Shown: positions 34,703 through 42,617 of the stretch, in pieces | How positions within the stretch are numbered: the first letter of the stretch is position 1 | Layout of the letters: each line of letters starts with the position of its first letter | NCBI GenBank assembly: GCA_023417935.1 | Contig: JAEZDY010000023.1 | Span: 372,001 to 436,000 of the forward strand | DNA length: 64,000 bases | Direction of reading: 5' to 3' | Origin: Bacteroidota bacterium | GTDB taxonomy: Bacteria; Bacteroidota; Bacteroidia; Bacteroidales; Lentimicrobiaceae | Notes under the pieces: model-generated | Told to the model about the DNA's origin: nothing | The model's database searches: none | Seen by the model: the letters and a program-made list of their open reading frames with translations, nothing else | Made by a program: the position numbers and the translations under genes

Positions 34703-36202
34703 ATGAAAACATTTTCAATAAGTTCAGCACCGTTAACCCTCGATATTATACATTCACTAATTGAACAGGATATTAAACTTGATCTTTCACAAGAAGCCAT
34801 TGAAAAGATTCAGCATTGTCGTGATTACCTCGATAATAAACTGCTCAACAATCACGATCCTATATACGGCATAACCACCGGCTTTGGTTCATTATGCAAT
34901 ATTCAAATATCAGCTCATGATCTTCAGCAGTTGCAGGAAAACCTAGTAATGTCACATGCCTGTGGCACAGGAGAAGAGGTTAACAGCGACATAGTCAGGA
35001 TCATGCTGCTCTTAAAAGCTCATGCACTTTCATCAGGTAATTCCGGAGTTCAGGTGCAAACAGTTCAACGTTTGCTTGATTTTTATAATAATGATGTACT
35101 GCCTGTAGTATACGAACAAGGTTCACTAGGTGCATCGGGCGATTTGGCCCCTTTGGCTCATTTAAGCCTTCCTTTGCTGGGCCTTGGTGATATGAGAATG
35201 GGAGGTAAAATAGTTAGTGCGAAGAAAGTGCTTAGAGAGTTTGGATGGCAGCCCATTTCAATGCAATCAAAAGAAGGCCTGGCGTTGCTTAATGGAACTC
35301 AATTCATGAGTGCTCATGCGGTTTATATATTGATTAAATCAAAAAGACTTTCACAGATAGCGGATATTTGCGGTGCCATTTCTCTTGAAGCCTATAATGG
35401 AAAAGTTGATCCTTTCTCAGCACAATTGCATACTATAAGACCACATAAAGGACAAATAGAAACTGCTGCTAATTTCAGGAAGTTACTTAAAGGGAGTAAA
35501 TTGATACTGAATGAAGGCAAAAAAGTACAGGATCCTTATTCCTTCAGGTGTATTCCGCAGGTTCATGGGGCAGTAAAAGACACTATAAATTACGCTGAAT
35601 CAGTTATTACTACTGAAATTAATGCTGTTACTGACAATCCAACTATTTTTCCCGATGAGGATCTTGTATTATCAGGCGGAAACTTCCATGGTGAGCCGCT
35701 TGCCTTTGCACTTGATTTTATTTCAATCGCACTTGCTGAGCTTGGTAATATATCTGAAAGGAGAGTTTACAGATTAATATCCGGACAAAGAGATCTGCCT
35801 GAATTCCTGGTAGCAAACCCTGGTTTAAACTCAGGTTTCATGATTCCCCAGTACACTGCTGCAAGTATAGTTAGCCAGAACAAACAACTTGCCACACCAA
35901 GCTCCATTGATTCTATTACATCTTCCAATGAACAGGAGGACCATGTTAGCATGGGAGCTAATGGCGCTACCAAGGCTTTAAGAATTGTTAATAACCTCGA
36001 ACGGATTATTGCAATTGAATTATTTACTGCAGCACAGGCACTTGAATTCAGGGGATTAAACAATACATCACCTTTCATTGAGGCCTTCATTTCAGAGTAC
36101 AGAAGTGTTGTTCCATTTATTAAGGATGATGTAGTCATGTACACCGAGATAGCAAAGACAATTGAATTCGTGCAGCAGGTTATGTTTGATTTTCCAGAAT
36201 AG
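34703..36202 (+). CDS. hutH: Histidine ammonia-lyase (histidase)
   Basis: Histidase removes ammonia from L-histidine to give urocanate, the first step of histidine degradation. The 499-residue chain has the MIO-forming triad A144-S145-G146 in GSLGASGDLAPLAHL and the catalytic Tyr in PIYGITTGFGSL (Y55). It also has NPTIFPDEDLVLSGGNFHG and QYTAASIVSQNKQLATPSS. Length and motifs favour HutH over phenylalanine or tyrosine ammonia-lyase, but substrate choice within the family cannot be fixed by eye. No hutU, hutI or ftcD gene is nearby, so the rest of the pathway must be elsewhere. Confidence 0.9.
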   Translation: MKTFSISSAPLTLDIIHSLIEQDIKLDLSQEAIEKIQHCRDYLDNKLLNNHDPIYGITTGFGSLCNIQISAHDLQQLQENLVMSHACGTGEEVNSDIVRIMLLLKAHALSSGNSGVQVQTVQRLLDFYNNDVLPVVYEQGSLGASGDLAPLAHLSLPLLGLGDMRMGGKIVSAKKVLREFGWQPISMQSKEGLALLNGTQFMSAHAVYILIKSKRLSQIADICGAISLEAYNGKVDPFSAQLHTIRPHKGQIETAANFRKLLKGSKLILNEGKKVQDPYSFRCIPQVHGAVKDTINYAESVITTEINAVTDNPTIFPDEDLVLSGGNFHGEPLAFALDFISIALAELGNISERRVYRLISGQRDLPEFLVANPGLNSGFMIPQYTAASIVSQNKQLATPSSIDSITSSNEQEDHVSMGANGATKALRIVNNLERIIAIELFTAAQALEFRGLNNTSPFIEAFISEYRSVVPFIKDDVVMYTEIAKTIEFVQQVMFDFPE

Positions 36203-36260
36203 AATACATGATCAGCAGTAAATTTAATCGCTGAACCCGCTAAAAAAGTTTTCGTTTTCA

Positions 36261-36407
36261 CTATTATAGTAATCGATTAACTTGAAAAAATACTATCGGC
36301 GCCGCTATAATGATAATTGTCAAACATGAAATAATACTATCGACGGCGCTATAATGGTAATCGATAAACATGAAAGAAAACTTTTGAAGTAACTATAATG
36401 AAAATCG
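36261..36407. repeat. Degenerate 44-bp tandem repeat (about 3.3 units)
   Basis: Units start at 36261, 36305, 36349 and 36393 (partial). Each begins CTATAATG-like (CTATTATAG in the first), continues with TAATCGAT or a variant and AACATGAAA, and the first two end in ATACTATCGrCGsCG. The units fill most of the 286-bp gap after hutH. The copies are too few and too unequal for CRISPR. Confidence 0.75.
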
Positions 36408-36488
36408 TTTTACCCGATACATTTTACTTTGATAATAATAATGACATTACAAAACCCGAGAAAAACCAAATACAACTGAAGTAGAAAA

Positions 36489-36932
36489 ATGCCTGAACCT
36501 AAAATTAATAGTACAAACCGGGCTTCAAATGTCAGGCCTTCTGCCCTGTCTCACATCTGCATCCTCACTTTTATAGGCAGCGGAATGTCGGCCATGGTAT
36601 TCTTTATGATATTCATGATTTATGATAGCATACCAGCATTGGTACTGCAAGAGGAGTTTGCAACAAATGCCATTAATTTGAATGAAATCATATCAAAAGC
36701 AGGCAGGTACTTTTTTCTTTTAATGACGATATTGTACATTTTATCACTTGCAGGGGCCATGATGATGTGGAAACTTAAGAAAAGTGGCTTTCATTTATAC
36801 GCCATTGCCCAGATGCTAATGTTACTCCTTCCTTTTTTCATGGTAACTGACTATTCCATTACATTTCCAAATGCACTTATTACCGCCTTATTTATAGGTG
36901 CCTATAGCCTAAATTTGTCTCATATGAGGTAA
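36489..36932 (+). CDS. Small membrane protein, function unknown
   Basis: The 147-residue protein has four predicted transmembrane helices: CILTFIGSGMSAMVFFMIFMI, YFFLLMTILYILSLAGAMMM, FHLYAIAQMLMLLLPFFMV and NALITALFIGAYSLNL. The N-terminus is cytoplasmic-type (basic, PEPKINSTNRASNVRPSAL). There is no conserved catalytic motif and no family that I recognise. The ATG at 36489 follows AT-rich DNA without a clear promoter. It is the only gene between hutH and the first SusC gene. Confidence 0.7.
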   Translation: MPEPKINSTNRASNVRPSALSHICILTFIGSGMSAMVFFMIFMIYDSIPALVLQEEFATNAINLNEIISKAGRYFFLLMTILYILSLAGAMMMWKLKKSGFHLYAIAQMLMLLLPFFMVTDYSITFPNALITALFIGAYSLNLSHMR

Positions 36933-36993
36933 ATTTGGGTAAAAAGTGACAAATTGTTAACAAAATCTATATTTTTTTAAACTTTTATTGACA

Positions 36994-37024
36994 ATTTGTT
37001 GGAAAATTCCATACATTAGCAGTA
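36994..37024 (+). promoter_or_regulatory. Conserved promoter-like element of susC-1
   Basis: The sequence contains TTGGAAAA, then TACATTAG and GCAGTA. It aligns with 42305-42336 upstream of the other SusC gene with one gap and five mismatches, whereas surrounding DNA is mostly different. TACATTAG is a plausible -7 box related to TAnnTTTG. Its use as a promoter is an inference from conservation. Confidence 0.5.
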
Positions 37025-37217
37025 CTAATTACTGCTATCCCCTAAGATTACCTCTCGAATCGCTGCCAATTACTCAGTATTAATGCGAATAATTGAAGTA
37101 TTGGACAATTAAACAGCTTGATAATAGCCACTTTTGAATATTTTTTGTTTATTATAAAATGCTTTGAGGGCATTTGGCTCGAAATAACCATAAAAGAGCT
37201 CAATTAAAATGAATATA

Positions 37218-37233
37218 AACTTAAAAGGGAGGT
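37218..37233 (+). promoter_or_regulatory. Conserved leader motif AACTTAAAAGGGAGGT of susC-1
   Basis: This 16-base motif differs at one position from AACTTACAAGGGAGGT before the second SusC gene (42515-42530). It ends 92 bases before the start codon, so it is too far away to be the ribosome-binding site of SusC itself. A structural or regulatory RNA role is inferred. Confidence 0.55.
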
Positions 37234-37324
37234 CAAATAATAAATTAAACCTGGTTTATTTTAAGGAAAATAATCTTTTTCACTAAAACAATGTTTATCA
37301 ATTCAATCACCAAAAACACACACT

Positions 37325-40300
37325 ATGAGAAAATTCGTATTGATGCTTGTACTTCTGATCTTTGCCGGAGTACAGGTAGTTCTGGCTCAAACAACCATTA
37401 CTGGTGTGGTAACCAGTGCTGAAGATGGTATGCCCATTCCGGGTGCTGCTGTTCAGGTTAAAGGTACCACTATAGGAGTCACAACTGATGTAAACGGCCG
37501 CTACTCGTTAAGAGTACCAGCCGACGGCCAAATACTCCAATATTCGTTCGTGGGTATGGCAACTAAGGAAGTAACCATCGGTAGTCAAACAGTTATCAAT
37601 GTCATTCTTGAAACTGAAGCTGTTGACATTGAAGGTGTTGTTGTTACCGCATTAGGTGTCTCCCGTGAAAAGAAATCACTCGGTTATGCCACGCAACAAA
37701 TTACAGGCGAGGAGATGAACCGAGTTAAGTCTGACAACTTTATTAACAGTCTTTCAGGTAAGGCTGCAGGTGTTCAGATTAAAGCCAATAACAATATTGG
37801 TGGTTCTACTAATATTGTTATCAGGGGCTCTAGTTCTCTTACCGGTAACAACCAGGCATTATTTGTAGTTGATGGAGTTCCTATCAGTAACTCCAATACT
37901 AACAATGCGGGTCAAATCAGTGGTCGTTCAGGTTATGATTATGGTAATGCCGCTTCTGACATCAACCCAAATGACATTGAAAGCATGAACATTCTAAAAG
38001 GTGCTGCTGCTACTGCACTTTATGGTGCACGCGCTGCAAACGGTGTTGTTATGATCACTACCAAAAAAGGTGTTAGAAGTAAAACTAAAGCATTGGGTGT
38101 AGCTATTAACTCAAATATCACTACAGGATTTATTGACAAGAGCACTTTCCCAAAATATCAGGAGAATTATGGTGCAGGTTATGGCCCTTATTACAGTGAT
38201 ACAGATCACCCTGGCTTTGAATATTTTGCTGATATAAACGGTGACGGGGAAATAGATTACAATGTTCCTACATATGAAGACGCATCTATGGGTGAGAAAT
38301 TTGATCCTAATTTTCTGGTTTACCAATGGGATGCATATTATCCTCAATCACCTAATTATCTGAAACCAACACCATGGGTACATCCTGAAAATGGACCAAT
38401 TACTTTCTTTGAAACTCCAATCTCTCTTACCAATGGTATTGAGATTACAGGAGGTGGCGAGGTATCAGATTTCAGACTATCTTATGCTAATTTTGATCAA
38501 AAGGGAATTATGCCAAATAGTCATCTGAAAAGGAATAATGTACTCTTTACAGGTTCCTATGATGTACTTAAAAATGTAAAAGTAACAGCTTCGGCCAACT
38601 ACATAAACACCAATGGTTTAGGCCGTAACTCAACTGGGTATAGTGACAACATCTTATCAATGATGAGGCAATGGGGTCAAACCAATGTTGATTATAAAAT
38701 GCAGAAAGATCTATACGAACTCACTGAACAAAATATCACCTGGAATCCTCAAGGACCTGATGGAGCAGGAGGAATCAGCACTCAGCCTTTATATTGGGAT
38801 AATCCATACTGGGTTCGTTACCAGAACTATGAAACTGATAACCGTGATAGGTTAGTTGGATACTTACAAGCTGACTGGAAAATTACAGAAGAGTTAAGCT
38901 TTATGACCCGCGCTGCAGTTGATTATTATACTGAGCTGCAGGAAGAAAGAAAAGCCATCGGATCTGTTGCCGGTGAACTTGGTGTTCAACGCCCGGATGT
39001 TACTTCAGGATATTCAAGGTTTGACCGTACATTCACTGAAAGAAACATCGATTTCATGGCGCGTTACTACAAACATATCACAGAGAACTTTAACCTAAAC
39101 CTTTTAGTAGGAACAAATATTCTACGTTCAAAAATGGACCGCGTATTTGCTTCAACTGATGGTGGACTTATCGTTCCAGGTCTATATGCTTTAAGCAATT
39201 CTAAGAATCCAATGTTAAATCCTGAAGAAAGACTTGAGGAAATTGGTATAAATGGAATTTACGCCAGTGCATCATTCGGCTTCTATGATATGTTGTTCTT
39301 AGATGCGACAATCAGAAGGGATGAGTCATCAACACTTCCTAGTGGTGATGCTAGAGTTTATTACTATCCATCAGTATCGGGTAGTTTTATATTCTCTAAC
39401 CTGATTGAAAATTCTTCATGGTTACAACTTGGTAAACTTCGTCTTGGTTATGCAGCAGTAGGAAATGATGCACCTTGGGGTAGTATTATTGATACTTATG
39501 CGCAATTTACTTCTTTTGATGGCACTCCATTATACTCAGTTCCTAGTACAAAAAATAATGAAGAACTTGAGTCAGAAAGAACTGCAAGTCTTGAAGCTGG
39601 TTTAGAATTAAGTACCTTCAATAATAGACTAAGATTAGATGTATCTCTATACAAAGAAAATACAACTGATCAGATTCTACCAGTTGCGGTATCACCCACA
39701 ACCGGGTATTCCTTCACCTTTGTAAATGCCGGTGAAATGCAAAATCAGGGAGTTGAAGTCCAACTTAGTGGTGCACCTATTGCTACTCAGGACTTCAGAT
39801 GGGACGTAACAGTTAACTGGGCAAAAAACAACAACGAAGTTGTTTCATTGGCCGAAGGGCTTGAAGTTCTATTGTTAGCAGCTCCTCAGGGTGGTGTTTC
39901 TATTAATGCTAGGGTTGGTCAGCCTTATGGTGTAATTCAGGGTACTGACTACGTTTACCATGAGAATGGACAAAAAATTATACTTCCTACAGGATTTCAT
40001 GCCAGAACCACTACTTCTGACATAGTTTTAGGACATGTTAATCCTGATTGGCTAGGTGGTGTTAACAACCGCTTTACTTACAAAGGCTGGGCGTTCAGCT
40101 TCCTGATTGATATGCAGGAAGGTGGAAGTGTATTCTCACTTGACCAGTATTATGGCCTTGCTACCGGTTTGTATGAAGAAACTGATTACATAAATGACCT
40201 TGGTAATCCTGTAAGAGATCCACTTGTATACAACGATCCAGAAGTTGGATGGACCTCAGGTTACGCTCCAACAAGTGGTGGTTTCATCAATGAAGGTGTA

Positions 40301-40639
40301 TTGGAAGAAGGTACTCCTAATGTAAGACGTGTAGCAGGTAACAATTACCTTGCTTTCGGTTATGCACGCCTTCCAAACAAAGCATTTGTTTATGAAGCTA
40401 ACTATATTAAATTAAGAGAGGTTGTTCTATCTTATTCCATCCCTCGTGGTGTTCTTGCTAATTCATTTATTCAAGGTGCTACTTTCAGCTTGATAGGTTC
40501 CAACCTGTTTATATTTGACAAGAGTCTTCCACATGCAGATCCTGAAGCCAGCCAGAGTTCTGGTAACGTTCAAGGATGGCAGAGCGGTGTAATGCCAACC
40601 ACCCGTAATGTTGGATTCAGTGTTAACTTACAATTCTAA
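37325..40639 (+). CDS. SusC/RagA family TonB-linked outer membrane protein (copy 1)
   Basis: The 1104-residue TonB-dependent importer is paired with a SusD lipoprotein and takes up oligosaccharides or peptides. A signal peptide (1-21, ending VVLAQ) is followed by a carboxypeptidase-regulatory-like domain (about 22-100) and the family segment VDIEGVVVTALGVSREKKSL. The plug contains NIVIRGSSSLTGNNQALFVVDGVPI and a barrel ends in FSVNLQF. A segment ADINGDGEIDYNVPTYED looks like a calcium-binding loop. The first 120 residues are nearly identical to those of copy 2 (42618). The substrate is unknown, and no glycoside hydrolase or protease gene is adjacent. Confidence 0.93.
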   Translation: MRKFVLMLVLLIFAGVQVVLAQTTITGVVTSAEDGMPIPGAAVQVKGTTIGVTTDVNGRYSLRVPADGQILQYSFVGMATKEVTIGSQTVINVILETEAVDIEGVVVTALGVSREKKSLGYATQQITGEEMNRVKSDNFINSLSGKAAGVQIKANNNIGGSTNIVIRGSSSLTGNNQALFVVDGVPISNSNTNNAGQISGRSGYDYGNAASDINPNDIESMNILKGAAATALYGARAANGVVMITTKKGVRSKTKALGVAINSNITTGFIDKSTFPKYQENYGAGYGPYYSDTDHPGFEYFADINGDGEIDYNVPTYEDASMGEKFDPNFLVYQWDAYYPQSPNYLKPTPWVHPENGPITFFETPISLTNGIEITGGGEVSDFRLSYANFDQKGIMPNSHLKRNNVLFTGSYDVLKNVKVTASANYINTNGLGRNSTGYSDNILSMMRQWGQTNVDYKMQKDLYELTEQNITWNPQGPDGAGGISTQPLYWDNPYWVRYQNYETDNRDRLVGYLQADWKITEELSFMTRAAVDYYTELQEERKAIGSVAGELGVQRPDVTSGYSRFDRTFTERNIDFMARYYKHITENFNLNLLVGTNILRSKMDRVFASTDGGLIVPGLYALSNSKNPMLNPEERLEEIGINGIYASASFGFYDMLFLDATIRRDESSTLPSGDARVYYYPSVSGSFIFSNLIENSSWLQLGKLRLGYAAVGNDAPWGSIIDTYAQFTSFDGTPLYSVPSTKNNEELESERTASLEAGLELSTFNNRLRLDVSLYKENTTDQILPVAVSPTTGYSFTFVNAGEMQNQGVEVQLSGAPIATQDFRWDVTVNWAKNNNEVVSLAEGLEVLLLAAPQGGVSINARVGQPYGVIQGTDYVYHENGQKIILPTGFHARTTTSDIVLGHVNPDWLGGVNNRFTYKGWAFSFLIDMQEGGSVFSLDQYYGLATGLYEETDYINDLGNPVRDPLVYNDPEVGWTSGYAPTSGGFINEGVLEEGTPNVRRVAGNNYLAFGYARLPNKAFVYEANYIKLREVVLSYSIPRGVLANSFIQGATFSLIGSNLFIFDKSLPHADPEASQSSGNVQGWQSGVMPTTRNVGFSVNLQF

Positions 40640-40650
40640 AAACAGAAACT

Positions 40651-42105
40651 ATGAAAAAAATAATTTTCGTCTTAATAGTTTTAACAGGATTTATTTCTTC
40701 CTGTACTAAAAACTTTGATGACTTTAATACAGATAAAAAGCGTCCTACAGAAGTCCCTGGTGACTTTCTGTTTGCAAATGCTCAAAAAGCGCTTGGCGAT
40801 CAAATTGCCAGCACTAACGTAAACCTCAACATTTTCAAATTGTGGGCTCAATATTGGACTGAAACCACATATACTGACGAGGCTAACTACGACATCGTAA
40901 CACGTACAATAGCTGATCTTACTTTCAGGACAATGTACCGTGATATACTGAAAGACCTTGCTGAAGCTCGCAAAGTGATTGAGGCTGAAGCTGCACTTAC
41001 TGAGGATGAAATTGTTGCCAAACAAAACAGGTTACATATCATTACTATGGTAGAAGCCTATTCATACAATTACTTACTCGAAACGTTTGGTGATATTCCA
41101 TATTCAGAAGCTTTAAATATTGAAGATTACTCGCCAAAATATGATGACGCTAAAACTGTTTATCTTGATCTGCTTTCCAGGTTAAAAGATGCAACCGATG
41201 GATTAGTTTTAACATTAGAAAATGGCGATGATGCTGAAAGTTTTGGTGACAACGATTTATATTTCGACGGAGATGTTGCCAGCTGGAAAAAGTTCGGAAA
41301 CTCAATGCGTATAAAAATGGCCATCACTCTTTCTGATGTTGATGAGACAGTTGCACGCGAAAATATAGAAGCGGCATACGCAAGTGGTGCATTTGATATG
41401 AGAGGTGAAGGAGCATTTATGGTATATCCAGGTGGTTCAAATGCAAATCCTTTGCATCTTGACATGGTAGCAAGTGGCAGAAATGACTTTGTACCTGCAA
41501 ACACCATCGTTGATATCATGAATGATCTGAATGATCCACGTCGTGATGACTATTTCAATGCAAATGGTGACACATATAGAGGTGGTATTTATGGCGAAAC
41601 TAGTCCTTTTGCTCAACTTTCGCATGTTGCTGACCCTATTCTTGAAGAAACATTCCCTGTTAATCTTCTCGATTATGTTGAGGTAAAATTTTATCTTGCC
41701 GAAGCTGCAGCCAGAGGGTTCTCTGTTGGTGGTACTGCCGAAGAACATTACAATGAAGCTATTACTGCTTCAATTTTACATTGGAATGGAACACAGGAAG
41801 ATGCTGATACACTATTAATGAATTCTGAAGTAGCATTTTCGGCTGCTGATTGGAAAGAAAAAATAGGCACGCAGGCTTGGCTTGCATTCTACACCAGAGG
41901 TCTGGAAGGTTATACCATCTGGAGAAGGCTTGATTATCCAATCTTTAATATTGCTCCAACCCTTGATGGTGATTATGACCTGATTCCTAAAAGGTTCACT
42001 TATCCTATCAATGAACAAACACTAAATGCTGATAATTACGCTGCAGCTGCAAGTGCTATTGGTGGTGATGATCTAACTACTAGACTCTTCTGGGATGTGA
42101 ACTAA
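40651..42105 (+). CDS. SusD/RagB family outer membrane lipoprotein (copy 1)
   Basis: The 484-residue surface lipoprotein captures substrate as the lid of the SusC channel. Its lipobox is GFISSC with Cys18 as the acylated residue. The typical family start is NFDDFNTDKKRPTEVPG. Helical TPR-like segments (LHIITMVEAYSYNYLLETFGDIPYSEAL) and a C-terminal block QAWLAFYTRGLEGYTIWRRLDYP are family hallmarks (SusD-like_2 type). The gene begins 11 bases after the SusC stop. A strong terminator closes the pair at 42129. Confidence 0.92.
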   Translation: MKKIIFVLIVLTGFISSCTKNFDDFNTDKKRPTEVPGDFLFANAQKALGDQIASTNVNLNIFKLWAQYWTETTYTDEANYDIVTRTIADLTFRTMYRDILKDLAEARKVIEAEAALTEDEIVAKQNRLHIITMVEAYSYNYLLETFGDIPYSEALNIEDYSPKYDDAKTVYLDLLSRLKDATDGLVLTLENGDDAESFGDNDLYFDGDVASWKKFGNSMRIKMAITLSDVDETVARENIEAAYASGAFDMRGEGAFMVYPGGSNANPLHLDMVASGRNDFVPANTIVDIMNDLNDPRRDDYFNANGDTYRGGIYGETSPFAQLSHVADPILEETFPVNLLDYVEVKFYLAEAAARGFSVGGTAEEHYNEAITASILHWNGTQEDADTLLMNSEVAFSAADWKEKIGTQAWLAFYTRGLEGYTIWRRLDYPIFNIAPTLDGDYDLIPKRFTYPINEQTLNADNYAAAASAIGGDDLTTRLFWDVN

Positions 42106-42128
42106 TCCTTTAATAGCATTATTTTTAA

Positions 42129-42155
42129 GAAAAACCCGGAGTGATCCGGGTTTTT
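42129..42155 (+). terminator. Terminator after the first SusC/D pair
   Basis: AAAAACCCGGA and TCCGGGTTTTT form 11-base arms around GTGA, followed by CTTTT. It lies 24 bases after the SusD stop. Confidence 0.88.
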
Positions 42156-42304
42156 CTTTTGAGTCTACCTCACGTTCAGTGTATAATAGCAACTGCTCTT
42201 TAATGATTCATTAAAGGGCTATTTTTTGCTCATTCAAGTCACAGACAGATAAAATGTTGGTAAATAAACATAGGTGAGATATAAAATTTCTTGACTATAC
42301 AGCA

Positions 42305-42336
42305 ATTCTGTTAGAAAAATCAATAAATTAGCGGTA
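42305..42336 (+). promoter_or_regulatory. Conserved promoter-like element of susC-2
   Basis: The sequence has TTAGAAAA, then TAAATTAG and GCGGTA, aligning with 36994-37024. A TTGAC sits a little upstream in both copies (TTGACAATTTG and TTGACTATACA). Its distance to the start codon (282 bases) is similar to that of copy 1 (301). Confidence 0.5.
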
Positions 42337-42514
42337 TAAAAAAAATGGTAATGCTTAATGGCTATACTAGAGTATGCTTTCAAATTTGTAAAATTCAGGA
42401 TTGCGTGCATTTTAACTAATATGAAACCATCACAAAAGTATCTTATGAATTATAAATAGTATTACAATTCGCTTATCCTTAAAGGATTAAGAAACTAAAA
42501 TCAAAATAATTATT

Positions 42515-42530
42515 AACTTACAAGGGAGGT
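42515..42530 (+). promoter_or_regulatory. Conserved leader motif AACTTACAAGGGAGGT of susC-2
   Basis: One mismatch to the copy-1 motif, and an almost equal distance to the start (88 versus 92 bases). The flanking sequence between motif and promoter is not conserved. Confidence 0.55.
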
Positions 42531-42617
42531 ATAAGAGCAGTTAAACTTTCAATTTATCTAAAGGATTCTATTTTCACTAAACAAATGTTTACCAATCAAT
42601 CACCAAAAACAAAAATT

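Larger units (their letters stand above)
36933..37324. other. 392-bp upstream region of the first SusC gene
   Basis: It contains no gene. A promoter-like element shared with the second SusC gene lies at 36994-37024, a conserved leader motif at 37218-37233, and a block just before the start (37284-37324) that is also shared. If transcription starts near 37025, the 5' leader is about 300 nt. Confidence 0.65.
42106..42617. other. 512-bp region between the two SusC/D pairs
   Basis: It starts with a terminator (42129-42155), followed by a second weaker hairpin (about 42193-42220). It then carries the copy-2 promoter-like element (42305-42336) and leader motif (42515-42530). No protein-coding frame with conserved character was seen. 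The last 35 bases resemble those before copy 1 (CACTAAA, then ATGTTTA and CAATCACCAAAAACA). Confidence 0.65.

Noticed and set aside
35767..36261. A 164-codon minus-strand open frame over the end of hutH
   Set aside because: It overlaps a certain gene on the other strand, and only the last bases are intergenic.
36261..36407. Possible CRISPR array
   Set aside because: Units are directly adjacent with no unique spacers, unequal in sequence and few, and no cas genes are present.
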